NCBI RefSeq assembly: GCF_000784835.1
Contig: NZ_JSFH01000008.1
Span: 1 to 64,000, forward strand
Direction of reading: 5' to 3'
Origin: Thermotoga sp. Mc24
GTDB lineage: Bacteria; Thermotogota; Thermotogae; Thermotogales; Thermotogaceae
DNA length: 64,000 nucleotides
The position numbers and the translations under genes are program-made. Shown one piece after another: positions 34,000 through 45,656 of this stretch (the stretch's first letter is position 1; each line of letters starts with the position of its first letter). A model generated the notes under the pieces. The model was not told where the DNA came from. It ran no database searches and saw only the letters and a program-made list of their open reading frames with translations.

Positions 34000-34796
34000 A
34001 GAAGGTTTTTATTTTGATTCTCGCGATTTCAACATTGACAGTGGCTTCCCAGCTCGAGATTTTTTCCTATTCTGGTGAGTGGGCTTTCTTCGAAAATCCC
34101 GCGCGGCTTCTTTCCATGAACAAACAGGGAGTCATGGGTTCGTATCAGGTGTTTTCAAGCGGAAGCGAATCTCTGGGAACCTTCCTGGTTGGACTCTTCC
34201 AGACTCCCGCACCAAACATCGCTGGAGTGTTGTATTTGAAAAGAAGCACTCTAACGGAATCCAGCTACAGGACCACGATCGAATACGATGCGGCTTTTTC
34301 GCCAGAGGAGAGCTTGAGTGTCGGAGCTGGTGTTTCTTTCACTATGGATCAGGAAGAGAGAAAAGAGATCGATCTTCATGGAGGTGTTTCTGGTTACTTG
34401 TTCAAAGATGTTGGTTTTGGCGTCAGCGTTCGGGATTTCACCCTCTGGAGTCAGAAAGGAACTTACATGGGAGGAACTTATCTTTTGAAGCTTTTCTACG
34501 ATTCCTCCAGGAAAAACAGGTTCTCCTACTCTCTGGTATTTGACCAGGAAGTGTTGGAAAACAGAATAGATTTCACGATCGGATCGGAACAAAAAGCTGG
34601 TCTGGGAGTTTCGATGCTGAGCAACACCAAGACAAAAGAAGGTGCCGTGAAAATCTCTCTTGGTTTCTACGCAACTGTGAACAACGTATCTGTAGGTTTT
34701 GACACGTTCATCATCAGTTCACCTGTGAGTAGCGATCCTTTTTCGGAGTATTACTACACTCAGGGAACGGGCATCAAATTTGCTGTGAGGTGGTGA
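33996..34796 (+). CDS. exported beta-rich protein, possible outer-membrane (toga) barrel
   Basis: 266 residues. A signal peptide ([19 protein letters not shown]) is followed by alternating hydrophobic strands with many aromatic residues. The last residues [10 protein letters not shown] end in tryptophan, like the C-terminal beta-signal of outer-membrane barrels. The early [13 protein letters not shown] resembles the NPA motif near the N-terminus of PorV/FadL-like barrels. I do not recognise a named family. The start overlaps the tgt stop by 4 bp. Thermotoga has an outer sheath with porin-like proteins, so an envelope role is plausible. Confidence 0.65.
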   Translation: MKKVFILILAISTLTVASQLEIFSYSGEWAFFENPARLLSMNKQGVMGSYQVFSSGSESLGTFLVGLFQTPAPNIAGVLYLKRSTLTESSYRTTIEYDAAFSPEESLSVGAGVSFTMDQEERKEIDLHGGVSGYLFKDVGFGVSVRDFTLWSQKGTYMGGTYLLKLFYDSSRKNRFSYSLVFDQEVLENRIDFTIGSEQKAGLGVSMLSNTKTKEGAVKISLGFYATVNNVSVGFDTFIISSPVSSDPFSEYYYTQGTGIKFAVRW

Positions 34797-34800
34797 GAAC

Positions 34801-35607
34801 TTGTTCACCAGACTGATCCTGACGGCGGTAACAGTTGTTGTTTCTTATCTGGTTTTCAAGTGGCTGTTCAAGCTCATCGAAAAGAGTGTGGAAAAGCTCG
34901 GAAAAGAGCTTCAGATGAGAAATACCATTAGATTCTTCCTTGGATTGATCATCTCTGTGATTGCGGTGATGGTGGTTCTCGACATATGGAATCTGAGCCT
35001 CGCGCCACTTCTTGCTGGGGTTGGTATCGGAGGTCTTGTCATAGGTCTCGCTCTTCAGGAACCGCTGGCCAATTTCTTCTCCGGTCTGTTCCTTCTCGTG
35101 TCTCGAGCTGTCAAGGAAGGAGAGGCTCTGGAAGCTGGTGGAGTCTCTGGAACCGTCGAAGTGGTGAATTTGAATCATACCGTGATCAGGACCTGGGATG
35201 GTCGAAGGGTGATGATACCAAACAAGGCTGTCTGGAACGACAAGATAATACACTTCTGGCCTTCAAACGTTAGAAGACAGGAAATAGTGGTGGGAGTTCC
35301 TTACTCGGCTGATTTGAGGAAAGTGGTGGAGATCTTCCAGAAAGCGCTGGAAGACGAAGAAACCGTTGAAAAAGATCCGGCACCAGCTATTGTTTTCTCC
35401 GCGTTCAACAGTTCTTCCATAGACTTCATTATCAGATTCTGGGTCAACCGTGATAACTTCTTCGAAGGTGTGAAGAGATTGGCTTTCAGAATAAAGGATT
35501 ATCTAGAAAAAGAGGGAATCTACATACCTTTCCCACAACTCGACGTGCATTTTGACGAAGAATTCATAAGGATGTGGAAGCATGAAGGCTCTGAAAATAA
35601 GAGTTGA
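34801..35607 (+). CDS. MscS-type mechanosensitive channel
   Basis: 268 residues. Three N-terminal membrane helices; the pore helix is LLAGVGIGGLVIGLALQEPLANFFSGLFLL (near 75-104). The MscS beta domain follows (VSGTVEVVNLNHTVIRTWDGRRVMIPN), then an alpha-beta cytoplasmic domain. It releases osmolytes on hypo-osmotic shock. TTG start at 34801 with GAGGTGGTGAG upstream. The 3' end overlaps acylphosphatase by 26 bp. Confidence 0.92.
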   Translation: MFTRLILTAVTVVVSYLVFKWLFKLIEKSVEKLGKELQMRNTIRFFLGLIISVIAVMVVLDIWNLSLAPLLAGVGIGGLVIGLALQEPLANFFSGLFLLVSRAVKEGEALEAGGVSGTVEVVNLNHTVIRTWDGRRVMIPNKAVWNDKIIHFWPSNVRRQEIVVGVPYSADLRKVVEIFQKALEDEETVEKDPAPAIVFSAFNSSSIDFIIRFWVNRDNFFEGVKRLAFRIKDYLEKEGIYIPFPQLDVHFDEEFIRMWKHEGSENKS

Positions 35608-35854
35608 GGGGATCGTTCAAGGAGTGGGTTTTCGATATTTCACAAGGAGAGTCGCGAAATCTCTTGGTGTGAATGGTTATGTGATGAACATGGATGATGG
35701 GTCTGTCTTCATACACGCCGAAGGTGATGAGAATGTCCTTCGGCGTTTTTTGAGTGAGATCGCGAAAGGTCCACCCGCGGCGGTTGTGACGAACGTGAGT
35801 GTGGAAGAAACAACGCCTGAGGGATACGAGGATTTCACGATCAGGTATTATTAA
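35582..35854 (+). CDS. acyP: acylphosphatase
   Basis: 90 residues. Motifs VEGIVQGVGFRYF (catalytic Arg18) and GVNGYVMNMDDGSV (catalytic Asn36) are those of acylphosphatases, which hydrolyse carboxyl-phosphate bonds. It is the last gene of the operon that starts with AMMECR1. ATG at 35582 lies inside mscS. Confidence 0.95.
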   Translation: MKALKIRVEGIVQGVGFRYFTRRVAKSLGVNGYVMNMDDGSVFIHAEGDENVLRRFLSEIAKGPPAAVVTNVSVEETTPEGYEDFTIRYY

Positions 35855-36005
35855 AAACATGTTTAGTTTAGTAGGTGGATTAAGTTAAACTACCTATTCA
35901 ACGCAAAGAAATCGTAACATTAAATGCGCTACTCCTTAGATGATTGGAAACCTGGTATTAATGAGAAGCGTCTAATATGAGAGAAGGTCCTTCGGAGGTG
36001 TTTCG
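35855..36005. other. 151-bp intergenic region before ffh
   Basis: AT-rich stretch without a coding frame. AGTAGGT (35872-35878) can pair with ACCTATT further on as a weak hairpin. The segment 35932-35951 matches the last 20 nt of this genome's CRISPR repeat at 16 positions. I see no promoter with good -35 and -10 boxes, although one must lie here. CGGAGGTG at 35993-36000 is the ffh ribosome binding site. Confidence 0.5.
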
Positions 36006-37307
36006 ATGTTCGAGAATCTTCAGGAGAAGCTGTCCAGAGTTTTTAAGAATCTGTCTGGACGCGGAAAGATCACAGAAAAGAATGTAAAAGACGCGATCAG
36101 GGAAGTGAAACTTTCCCTGCTTGAAGCCGATGTCAACTACAAAGTTGTGAAAGAATTCGTGGACCACGTCCTCCAAAAAGCTCTTGGAGAGGAAGTTCTC
36201 AGAAGTCTCACACCAGACCAGCAGTTCATAAAGATAGTGAGAGACGAGCTGGTAAGAATCATGGGAGAAAAGAACGAACCACTGAGACTCGTTCACAGAC
36301 CATCTCCCATAATGATGGTGGGACTCCAGGGAAGTGGAAAGACCACAACGTGTGCAAAACTCGCGAAACTTCTCAAAAAAGAGGGAAGAAATCCTTTGCT
36401 TGTAGCAGCGGATCTGTACCGCCCCGCAGCCGTTGATCAGCTTGTGAAACTTGGAAATCAGATTGGTGTAAATGTTGTTCACGATTACAACAAAACACCA
36501 GTTGAGATAGTAAAGAAAGCTGTGGACGTTGCTGAGAGTACAGGAAAAGATGTCCTGATAGTGGATACTGCTGGTCGACTTCACATAGACGAAGAAATGA
36601 TGAAAGAGTTGGAAGAGATAAAGAAAATTCTGAATCCAGATGAAATCCTGCTCGTCGTTGACGCGATGATGGGACAGGATGCGGTTAATACCGCCAAGGT
36701 GTTCGATGAAAGACTCGACTTAACGGGATTCGTTGTAACGAAGATGGACGGAGATGCGAGAGGCGGTGTCATCCTTTCCATAAAATACGTGACGGGAAAA
36801 CCAGTTAAATTCATCGGAATGAGTGAAAAACTCGATGGTCTTGAGCCGTTTCATCCAGACAGAATCGCAAACCGAATCCTGGGAATGGGAGATGTTCTTT
36901 CACTGATCGAGAAAGTGGAAAGAGAACTCGATCAGGAAAAGATGAAAAAGAGTGCGGAAAAGTTCCTGAAGGCGGAATTCACCCTGGAAGATTTCAAAGA
37001 ACAACTTCAGGAAATGAAAAAACTCGGTCCTCTTTCTTCCATTCTTGAGATGCTCCCGGGTGCACCAAAGATCGATGTGGAAGTGAGTGAAAAAGAACTG
37101 AAAAAGATCGAAGCCATCATAAATTCGATGACTATAGAGGAAAGGAGAAATCCAGATATAATAAACGCCAGTAGAAAAAGAAGAATCGCACGCGGAAGTG
37201 GAACCACCGTCCAGGATGTGAACAAACTTCTCAAAAGTTATGAACAGATGAAAACTCTCATGAAGAGAATGAAAAAAGGCAGATTCAAAATACCATTTGG
37301 ATTCTGA
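36006..37307 (+). CDS. ffh: signal recognition particle GTPase Ffh
   Basis: 433 residues. N domain, then the G domain with [15 protein letters not shown] (P-loop), [15 protein letters not shown] and the closing motif, then the M domain rich in methionine near the C-terminus ([15 protein letters not shown]). It binds SRP RNA and signal sequences and delivers ribosomes to FtsY. It starts the conserved ffh-rpsP-khpA-rimM-trmD-rplS operon. Confidence 0.97.
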   Translation: MFENLQEKLSRVFKNLSGRGKITEKNVKDAIREVKLSLLEADVNYKVVKEFVDHVLQKALGEEVLRSLTPDQQFIKIVRDELVRIMGEKNEPLRLVHRPSPIMMVGLQGSGKTTTCAKLAKLLKKEGRNPLLVAADLYRPAAVDQLVKLGNQIGVNVVHDYNKTPVEIVKKAVDVAESTGKDVLIVDTAGRLHIDEEMMKELEEIKKILNPDEILLVVDAMMGQDAVNTAKVFDERLDLTGFVVTKMDGDARGGVILSIKYVTGKPVKFIGMSEKLDGLEPFHPDRIANRILGMGDVLSLIEKVERELDQEKMKKSAEKFLKAEFTLEDFKEQLQEMKKLGPLSSILEMLPGAPKIDVEVSEKELKKIEAIINSMTIEERRNPDIINASRKRRIARGSGTTVQDVNKLLKSYEQMKTLMKRMKKGRFKIPFGF

Positions 37308-37320
37308 GGAGGTGTGTTCG

Positions 37321-37608
37321 GTGGTAAGGATCAGACTCACAAGGATGGGAAAAAGACACCAGCCTTTCTACAGGATAGTCGTTGTTGATAGCAGGAAGAG
37401 GAGAGATGGTGCTTACATCGAGTCTCTTGGATACTACAACCCTCTGAAAGAAGGGGAAATAAAGATCGATGTGGAAAGAGCCGTGGAATGGATTCTGAAA
37501 GGAGCTCAGCCGAGCGACACTGTGAGGGATATCTTCAGAAAATTCGGGGTTATGAAGAGGGTCCACGAGATAAAGTACGGAAAGAAAGAGGAGGCCACGG
37601 CTGAATGA
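37321..37608 (+). CDS. rpsP: 30S ribosomal protein bS16
   Basis: 95 residues, starting [28 protein letters not shown] start at 37321 behind AGGAGGTG; earlier in-frame codons do not align. An early assembly protein of the 30S body. It overlaps khpA by 4 bp. Confidence 0.97.
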   Translation: MVRIRLTRMGKRHQPFYRIVVVDSRKRRDGAYIESLGYYNPLKEGEIKIDVERAVEWILKGAQPSDTVRDIFRKFGVMKRVHEIKYGKKEEATAE

Positions 37609-37832
37609 AGGAGCTCCTCGAGAAGATTCTTCGGGGAATAGTGAAGCATCCCGAAGAGGTTGTGGTCATGGAGTTCGACGAAGAAGGAAAGAAAGTATAC
37701 GAAATCGTTGTGAACGAAGAAGATGTTGGACAGGTCATAGGAAAAGATGGAAGAACGATAAAATCTTTGAAGATACTTTTGAGTGCGCTCATGGGAGATT
37801 CTAAGGAGATCACCATCAAGGTGGTCCGGTGA
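37605..37832 (+). CDS. khpA: KH-domain RNA-binding protein KhpA
   Basis: 75 residues, a single type II KH domain with the GxxG loop in [18 protein letters not shown]. KhpA acts with KhpB/Jag as an RNA chaperone in several bacteria. Its place between rpsP and rimM is conserved in many genomes. Confidence 0.93.
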   Translation: MKELLEKILRGIVKHPEEVVVMEFDEEGKKVYEIVVNEEDVGQVIGKDGRTIKSLKILLSALMGDSKEITIKVVR

Positions 37833-37836
37833 GAGT

Positions 37837-38366
37837 ATGATAAGAACCATTCAAGACCTGTTGGATGAAAGAGTAGCGATTGGAAAGATCGTCAACACAC
37901 ACGGCCTCAAGGGAGAGGTCAAGTTCTTTCCTTACACGAACTCTGAAGAAATCGTGAAGAACCTCTCCGATGTGATTCTTTATAACAGCGAGAAGAAGGC
38001 GTTTTACAACCTCACCGTTGAGTCTGTGAGGAGGATGAACAAGCTCTTTCTCATCAGGTTCAAATCGATAGACACGATAGAAGCCGCAGAAAAGATCAAA
38101 GGCTGTGAAGTCTTCGTAAAATACGAGGAACTACCAAAGCTCAACGAAGACGAATACTACTTTTACGAAATACTGGACTGCGATGTTTTCTACGAGTCTG
38201 GTGAAAACGTTGGAAAAGTAGTTGACATAATAGAAACCGGTTCGAACGACGTACTCGTGGTGAGGAAAAAGAAGAAAGAAACCCTGATCCCCATGACGAA
38301 GGACTGTATCGTTGAGATCGATAAAGGTGCGAAAAGGATCATAGCAAAGGAAATGGAGTGGATTTG

Positions 38367-38367
<1 letters not shown>
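37837..38367 (+). CDS. rimM: 16S rRNA processing protein RimM
   Basis: 176 residues. RVAIGKIVNTHGLKGEVKFFPYTN is the N-terminal barrel motif and the PRC-barrel follows (EYYFYEILDCDVFYESGENVGKV). It helps mature the 30S head, near uS19. The ATG at 37837 lies 4 bp after khpA. Confidence 0.95.
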
Positions 38368-39676
<1,309 letters not shown>

Positions 39677-39678
39677 AG

Positions 39679-40026
39679 ATGGATCATCTTGTGAAAATCA
39701 TCGAAAAGAAATATGAAAAAAAGGAGATTCCCGATTTCAGACCAGGAGACACCGTGAGGGTACACGTGAAAGTTATAGAAGGTGACAGAGAAAGAACACA
39801 GGTGTTTGAAGGAATCGTCATCGCAAAGAGAGGTTCCGGAATAAACAAAACGTTCACAGTGAGAAGAATAGGCAGCCACGGTGTTGGAGTAGAAAGGATC
39901 TTCCCCGTCCACTCCCCGGTTGTTGAGAAGATCGAGGTTGTGAGAAAGGGTAAGGTGAGGAGAGCCAAGCTCTACTACCTCAGGAACGTCAGAGGTAAGA
40001 TCAGGATCAAGGAGCGCAGAGATTGA
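39679..40026 (+). CDS. rplS: 50S ribosomal protein bL19
   Basis: 115 residues. [23 protein letters not shown] and [22 protein letters not shown] are the L19 signature segments; the C-terminus [15 protein letters not shown] is typical. The ATG at 39679 has AGGAGGGA at 7 nt. It is coupled to lepB by an overlapping stop/start. Confidence 0.97.
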   Translation: MDHLVKIIEKKYEKKEIPDFRPGDTVRVHVKVIEGDRERTQVFEGIVIAKRGSGINKTFTVRRIGSHGVGVERIFPVHSPVVEKIEVVRKGKVRRAKLYYLRNVRGKIRIKERRD

Positions 40027-40946
40027 TGAACCTGAAAAAAGAATCCGTGGAATGGATCAAGGCACTACTTTACGCACTGGTTGCAGCTACGATCGTGAGG
40101 CTCTACATATTCGAGACTATGCTGGTTCCAACTGGGTCGATGATCCCAACGATACAGATTGGGGATCGACTCTTCGTCGAAAAGATCACGTACACTGTAC
40201 GTGAACCGCAGATAGGAGAGATTGTGGTTTTCTGGTCACCGTTCGTGGATGAAAGAGCAAGCCACATGCTTCGACTTTTCGATAAATTCATGGATCTCTT
40301 TTCTCCCAGTAAGTTCAGGGGTCATGTAAAGTACGTGAAGCGTCTCGTTGGAAAGGGTGGAGACGTCCTCGAAATAAAGGACGGAAAGCTCTACGTGAAC
40401 GGTGAAATTCCGGAAGTTTTGAAGGACAGGTACTACGAACCGGAGGGAATCTTCAAGTACGAAGATTTTTACGATTGGCTGTACACGGCCAGCAAGCTGA
40501 GAAAAGACAAACAGGCGTACAGAGATTTCATATACGATATCGCGAAGAATTACGGTAGAACAGCGGCAGTTCTTGTTTTCTCCCTCATCGGGGAGGAAGG
40601 TCTAAGCTACGGAGAAGCTTTCCTCCCCGGTTTGTTGAACTATTTCGATCCATCCATGGTTTACTACGACGAGAAAACGAAGTCCTATTACATCCCAGGA
40701 ATGATCTACCATGAGTTTTACGAGGAATATTACTCCAAACTCGATCTCAAGAAGTACGTCGGAAAAACAGATGATGGTACGATCAGAATAAGGGTGCCGG
40801 AAGGATTTTACTTTCTGATGGGGGACAACACAAAGGAAAGTCTTGACTGCAGATATTTCGGTTTTGTCCCGAAGGACCACATCATAGGATGGCCGATCTT
40901 GAGGATCTGGCCCTTTGAGAGGTTCGGTCCTATTCAGAAATACTAA
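40026..40946 (+). CDS. lepB: signal peptidase I with a central insertion
   Basis: 306 residues. One N-terminal membrane helix, catalytic Ser in VPTGSMIPTIQIGDRLFVEKI, catalytic Lys in YVKRLVGKGGDVLEI, and the C-terminal box LMGDNTKESLDCRYFGFVPKDHIIGWP. Between the Lys box and the C-terminal box are about 100 extra residues (near 145-250, rich in Tyr, Asp and Lys) not found in short Gram-positive enzymes. It cleaves Sec signal peptides outside the cytoplasmic membrane. It ends 4 bp over the convergent propeller gene. Confidence 0.95.
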   Translation: MNLKKESVEWIKALLYALVAATIVRLYIFETMLVPTGSMIPTIQIGDRLFVEKITYTVREPQIGEIVVFWSPFVDERASHMLRLFDKFMDLFSPSKFRGHVKYVKRLVGKGGDVLEIKDGKLYVNGEIPEVLKDRYYEPEGIFKYEDFYDWLYTASKLRKDKQAYRDFIYDIAKNYGRTAAVLVFSLIGEEGLSYGEAFLPGLLNYFDPSMVYYDEKTKSYYIPGMIYHEFYEEYYSKLDLKKYVGKTDDGTIRIRVPEGFYFLMGDNTKESLDCRYFGFVPKDHIIGWPILRIWPFERFGPIQKY

Positions 40947-42754
40947 GGATGAACAGAATCAAAAAAGCAGTAGAGATTTCCACTTCTGGTGACAACCACC
41001 ACACGTTCTTCGCCAACAACGGGTTCTACGGTGCTCTCCCCGACCTTTCTTTCCCATCTTCTCTTTCCATCGAGTGTGAAGGAGTAAAGAACGTCCTCAG
41101 ACACGAAGTATACGTATCCTTCCCTTGAAACAGCCACCGGAGAAGGAGTGGAAGCTGAGATGATTCTTTTCACATTCCCAGAAAGATCGATCGAGTAGAT
41201 TCCATCTTCCGCGTTCACGAAAACGGTATCTCCGAAAGCTGAAAGTTGTGAATTCAACGAGAGAGGAAGTTTCTTTTTCCAGATCAAATCACCGTTCGTT
41301 CTGTTAACGCACAACAACCAGCCTGAGTTACTTCCAGTGATCACATATCCGTCGATGATTATCGGTTTCATCGTTAGAAGATATCCTGCGCGGGTTTTCC
41401 ATCTCAAGGAACCATTCGAATAGAGAGAGTACAGACTTCTCGAAGTTCCAAAATAGACGACTCCGTTTTCATCGACCGTTACACCGGTTGAAATCCACTC
41501 TTCGTCTTTGAATCGCCACACGATGGAAGAATCGTGATCGATGAAGTACACTTCGCCGCTGTCGGTGGCAAGGTAAATACCGTAGGAATTCACTTCAAAA
41601 GCCTTTGAAACATCAGCCCCAAGATCGATTTTCCACACCAGCTGGCCGTTTCGAGATATGGCGTAGAGGAAGTTATCCCAGCTCGTTACGTAGATCCTTT
41701 CCATGAAAACGCGGGGTGGTGCTGTTATAACGAAACCTGTTCTGTAGCTCCAGAGTTTTCCTCCGCTCATCGAGATAGCGTGAACGATTCCTTCTACATC
41801 TGCTACAACCAGCAGATTCTCAAAAATGACAGGTGAAGATCTCACCTCGGCTTCCAAACCCAGCTGCCAGATCAGATCTCCCGGTATGTACATCTCACCC
41901 TGAGCAAGAACCGGAAAAACCCTTTGAGCTGTTCCGATCTTCTTCAAAGAGAAGGCTCCCACTCTGTAGAGGTCGTTACCTTTTGTGAAGAGGATTGAAT
42001 CCTGGAGTTTTACAACCGATGTGGTGTTTCCACTTGCGATGTACTCCTTGAACGCTCTGGGAGACGTCAATTTTGCCGCGTTCAAGGTGATCACTTTGTT
42101 TCTGAAAAAGACGACCAGAAAGTCTTCGATCCATTCTAAGTCTTCTGCTTCTTCAAATTTCGAGAAGAAAACGACCTTCGGTGCCAGAACGTTTTCCAAA
42201 TCCACCAGAAAAATCGTTCCATCGGAAGTTAAGGCGGCGAACGCTTTTTTATTTTTGTTTACAGAAATCTTGTTTATCTCTGCCTTGGCCTCTATCTTCC
42301 AGATCTCTTCGCTGTTTTTCATGAGAGAAACGTATTTTCCATGACCCACCAGCAGGTAGCCTTCGTAGAAATCGACGTCAGAAACGGATTGTTGAAAACT
42401 GATCTTGCCGTATTTGAAAGAAACGGGATCCAGAAGCAGAACCTCTTTTTCGCAGATTACCACCAAACGTTCATCGTTCCACTTCAATTTCTTTGCCGGT
42501 ATTTTCAGCGATCGGATGATTTCTTTGCTCCTCAGATTGTACTCCAGGAGAGCGTTTCCGGTCGCAAAATATGCCGTATCCGAAACCACGACTCCATCGA
42601 GGGGAGAGAACGGAAGGACGATCTCCAGGTTCTTCTTCAAGGAGTCTCCTTCCACTTCCACGAGGGAGGCGAGGTTTCCCTGGACGACCATGAGTTGCGC
42701 TGAGAATAGGTAAGACGCGAGAAGGATGCAAAAGAAGACGATTTTCCTCCACAT
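40943..42754 (-). CDS. exported PQQ/BamB-like beta-propeller protein
   Basis: 603 residues. Signal peptide (KIVFFCILLASYLFSA), then repeated beta-propeller blades of the PQQ/BamB type: GKLWSYRTG, GQLVWKIDLG, SSIVWRFKDE, GSLRWKTRAG, GDLIWKKKL and GKRRWERKVG are spaced 40-45 residues apart. At least seven such W-motif blades are visible. It may be a periplasmic scaffold; cofactor-binding residues of quinoprotein dehydrogenases are not evident. ATG at 42754 is chosen over an upstream TTG by spacing from CCGGAG. Confidence 0.8.
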   Translation of the reverse strand: MWRKIVFFCILLASYLFSAQLMVVQGNLASLVEVEGDSLKKNLEIVLPFSPLDGVVVSDTAYFATGNALLEYNLRSKEIIRSLKIPAKKLKWNDERLVVICEKEVLLLDPVSFKYGKISFQQSVSDVDFYEGYLLVGHGKYVSLMKNSEEIWKIEAKAEINKISVNKNKKAFAALTSDGTIFLVDLENVLAPKVVFFSKFEEAEDLEWIEDFLVVFFRNKVITLNAAKLTSPRAFKEYIASGNTTSVVKLQDSILFTKGNDLYRVGAFSLKKIGTAQRVFPVLAQGEMYIPGDLIWQLGLEAEVRSSPVIFENLLVVADVEGIVHAISMSGGKLWSYRTGFVITAPPRVFMERIYVTSWDNFLYAISRNGQLVWKIDLGADVSKAFEVNSYGIYLATDSGEVYFIDHDSSIVWRFKDEEWISTGVTVDENGVVYFGTSRSLYSLYSNGSLRWKTRAGYLLTMKPIIIDGYVITGSNSGWLLCVNRTNGDLIWKKKLPLSLNSQLSAFGDTVFVNAEDGIYSIDLSGNVKRIISASTPSPVAVSREGYVYFVSEDVLYSFTLDGKRRWERKVGESTVEPVVGEERVVVVTRSGNLYCFFDSVHP

Positions 42755-42823
42755 GTATTTCAACTCCGGCTGTTAAAATATGATCTGGTACAGTAAAAAT
42801 ATAGCACGAATCGAGGTGAAAAG

Positions 42824-43561
42824 ATGAAGCGCGTGGCGGCAGTGATCGAATACGATGGAAGTAATTTCTTTGGATATCAGGGGCAACCCGATGTCAGAAC
42901 GGTTCAGGGAGTCATAGAAGACGCTCTTGAGAGGATATTCAAACAGAGAATCTACACCCAGGCAGCGGGAAGAACGGACGCCGGTGTTCATGCGAACGGT
43001 CAGCTCATCGCTTTCAACTGTCCGAACGATCGAATGACCACTGAGGACATAAAAAACGCCATGAACGCGAATCTTCCAGATGATGTTTATGTGAAAGAGG
43101 TTTTCGAGGTCTCCAAAAATTTTCATCCCCGTTTCGATGTGAAAAAAAGAATCTATCACTACTTCATCCTGACCTCGAAGCAGAAGAACGTTTTCCTCAG
43201 GAAATACGTCTGGTGGTTTCCCTACGAGCTCGATCTCGATGCGATGCGAAAAGCAGCGAAGTACCTGGAGGGTACCCATGACTTCACCTCTTTCAAGACG
43301 GGGAGTGATGAAAGAGATCCTGTGCGGACCATATACAGAATCAGAATTTTGAGGTTAAAAAACGATCTTGTTCTTATAAGAGTGGAGGGGAGATCCTTTC
43401 TGAGAAGAATGGTTCGAAACATCGTTGCCGCTCTTGTAAAAGTTGGTTTGAAGCAGTGGGAACCTGAGAAGATGAAGGAGGTGCTCGAAGCACGCGACAG
43501 GAGCGCGGCGGCTGGTACCGCACCTGCACATGGCTTGTACTTTTACAAAGTGCTGTTTTGA
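42824..43561 (+). CDS. truA: tRNA pseudouridine synthase A
   Basis: 245 residues. Catalytic Asp in [14 protein letters not shown] (near 44-57), plus [14 protein letters not shown] at the start and [20 protein letters not shown] near the end. Modifies U38-40 in the anticodon stem. GAGGTG precedes the ATG. The stop overlaps the TTG start of the next gene. Confidence 0.96.
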   Translation: MKRVAAVIEYDGSNFFGYQGQPDVRTVQGVIEDALERIFKQRIYTQAAGRTDAGVHANGQLIAFNCPNDRMTTEDIKNAMNANLPDDVYVKEVFEVSKNFHPRFDVKKRIYHYFILTSKQKNVFLRKYVWWFPYELDLDAMRKAAKYLEGTHDFTSFKTGSDERDPVRTIYRIRILRLKNDLVLIRVEGRSFLRRMVRNIVAALVKVGLKQWEPEKMKEVLEARDRSAAAGTAPAHGLYFYKVLF

Positions 43562-44874
43562 TTCTTGCTTTCAATTACAGGATTGAGGAAAACGGAGTGC
43601 TTTACTTCCTCGGTGATGCGACGCCAACGTCGTATGAGATGGAGATCATCGAGGAATGGAAACGCCTTCCTGTGGTGACCCTTGTTTACGACGGCCCCTC
43701 TGAGTACGAAGGCGCTGTGAGAGATTTTCTCTCTGAAGAAGGAGTACTGACTGGTTCGGGAACACCCCTCATTGTCAAGATTCGAACTAAGGAAAATTAC
43801 GTTGCCTTTCAGTTGATATTCGAAGAAAAGTCCGTGGATAACTTTGAAAATCTCTCAACAAAAGACACCTTCCCGGAACACTTCAGAAAAGCTATTAGGG
43901 AAATCTTTCCAGACTCTCAGCTTCCCGATGAGTTTTTCCTCGTCGTTTACAGAGATGGAAAGTTTGAAAGGAGCCTTCAACCGACTTCGACTCTTCCGGG
44001 AAGAAAAGCTCCCGTGGTGATAATTCCTCAGTGGAAAGAGAAACATACTCTGGAAATAGGAAACTACAGAAAGGTGGTTGACGAAGGGTTTTACCAGATC
44101 GGTGGGAAGATGATATACGCAGGAAGGGACATTTTCATAGAAGACGTCCCTGGACTCTACAGAAACATCGATATGGTCTTTTTGGACGGAGAAAAAGAAT
44201 ACATCTATCGCGATGGATTTCTTATGATGGAAGAAAAAACTCTAAAGGTCGAAGAGCCTGTTGATGTGGTTGATGGAATAGTGATCACCAGACACAGGAT
44301 GGGAAGTAAAGAGATCGATGATACAATTCTGTTCAGATGGGACAATTTTGTTTTAACGGCATCGGGTTTCCTCATGGATATAAGAGGAAAATGGTCGTGG
44401 AAAGTTTCAAATACACCGGTAGAGTTTTCCTTTCAGGGTGATGTTTTCTACGTACTCGATGTGTGCGGTTTCTTGAGAAGTTACAATCTCAAAACAAGAC
44501 AGCTTCTCTGGGAGAAAAAATTCGAAGGAGCCTGGGGACTGGACTCTTCTAAGGATCGGGTTTTCCTGGGTGCTGGAGACGAAGTACTCGTTTTGAACGC
44601 ACAGGACGGAGAGACGATCGAAAGAATGGAAGCAGATGATTTCGCTGTGTGGAAGGGTAGACTGCTCGTTTACAAAGATGGAAAGGTAGATGGAGAGGAT
44701 ATGGAAGGGTTCTTCATCAGAAACTTTGGGATGCCTCTCTTCGTTTCGGGAAAGCGAGTTGTGATGTTTGGTACGGAGAAAAAGGAGTTCGAAGAAGTTG
44801 AGAAAGTGCGTCTTTTTGACTGGGGAACGGTGATAAAGGCAGGGGATGAATTGTGGCTGATAAGAAGAGATTAG
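43558..44874 (+). CDS. uncharacterised protein with propeller-like C-terminal half
   Basis: 438 residues, no signal peptide. The first 180 residues have no family I know. The second half has short beta repeats ([64 protein letters not shown]) like PQQ propeller blades, as in the protein encoded on the opposite strand near 41-42 kb. TTG start at 43558 overlaps the truA stop and it overlaps tlyA by 22 bp, so it is cotranscribed with two RNA-modification genes. Confidence 0.7.
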   Translation: MILAFNYRIEENGVLYFLGDATPTSYEMEIIEEWKRLPVVTLVYDGPSEYEGAVRDFLSEEGVLTGSGTPLIVKIRTKENYVAFQLIFEEKSVDNFENLSTKDTFPEHFRKAIREIFPDSQLPDEFFLVVYRDGKFERSLQPTSTLPGRKAPVVIIPQWKEKHTLEIGNYRKVVDEGFYQIGGKMIYAGRDIFIEDVPGLYRNIDMVFLDGEKEYIYRDGFLMMEEKTLKVEEPVDVVDGIVITRHRMGSKEIDDTILFRWDNFVLTASGFLMDIRGKWSWKVSNTPVEFSFQGDVFYVLDVCGFLRSYNLKTRQLLWEKKFEGAWGLDSSKDRVFLGAGDEVLVLNAQDGETIERMEADDFAVWKGRLLVYKDGKVDGEDMEGFFIRNFGMPLFVSGKRVVMFGTEKKEFEEVEKVRLFDWGTVIKAGDELWLIRRD

Positions 44875-45656
44875 ACCAGCTTGTTTTAGAAAGGGGACTC
44901 GTGGAGAGCAGAGAAAAAGCGAAGACGTTAATCATGGCGGGGAAGGTCCTCGTGAACGGAGAAAAAGTCACAAAGGCCAGCAAACTCGTTCCAGAAGATG
45001 CCGATGTCGAACTCCTCGAGGAGCCAAAGTATGTGAGCAGAGGAGGGTACAAACTCGAGTCTGCCTTCGAGAGTTTCAAAATAGACGTTTCAGGGAAAGT
45101 CGCGTGCGACATAGGAGCGTCTACGGGGGGATTCACGGATTTTCTCCTCCAGTGTGGGGCAAAGAAAGTGTACGCTGTGGATGTGGGATACGGCCAGCTT
45201 CACTGGAAATTGAGAAACGACCCCCGGGTTGTTGTGATGGAAAAGGTGAACGCTCGCTATTTAACTCCTGAAGATCTAGGGGAGAAAGTGGATGTTGTAA
45301 CCTGCGATGTGTCTTTCATCTCTCTGGAAAAGATCATCCCTGCCATTTCCAGGATACTGAAGAACACCGGTGATGCTGTTTTGCTCGTAAAACCTCAGTT
45401 CGAAGCTCCAAGAAGATTCGTAAAAAGGGGTATCGTAAAAGATCCTGATGTCCACCTTGAAGTACTGGGGGAAATACGAAAGAGATTAATCGAAAACGGT
45501 TTTATTTTGAAAGGATGCTGTTTTTCAAAAATCAAAGGAACGGAAGGGAACATAGAGTACTTTTTCTGGGTCAAAAAGGAAGGGGAGAACGCTGAGATAG
45601 ATCTGAAAAATATTGTAGAACAAGCCTGGAGGTTTTTTGGGGAGAGGGAAAGATGA
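44853..45656 (+). CDS. tlyA: TlyA-family rRNA methyltransferase / S4-domain protein
   Basis: 267 residues. S4 RNA-binding domain at 5-65 ([19 protein letters not shown]), then an FtsJ-like methylase with ACDIGASTGGFTDFLLQCGA (AdoMet motif I), DVGYGQLHWKLR and TCDVSFISL, and the KPQFE motif. TlyA 2'-O-methylates 16S and 23S rRNA. GTG start within the end of the preceding gene. Confidence 0.93.
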   Translation: MADKKRLDQLVLERGLVESREKAKTLIMAGKVLVNGEKVTKASKLVPEDADVELLEEPKYVSRGGYKLESAFESFKIDVSGKVACDIGASTGGFTDFLLQCGAKKVYAVDVGYGQLHWKLRNDPRVVVMEKVNARYLTPEDLGEKVDVVTCDVSFISLEKIIPAISRILKNTGDAVLLVKPQFEAPRRFVKRGIVKDPDVHLEVLGEIRKRLIENGFILKGCCFSKIKGTEGNIEYFFWVKKEGENAEIDLKNIVEQAWRFFGERER

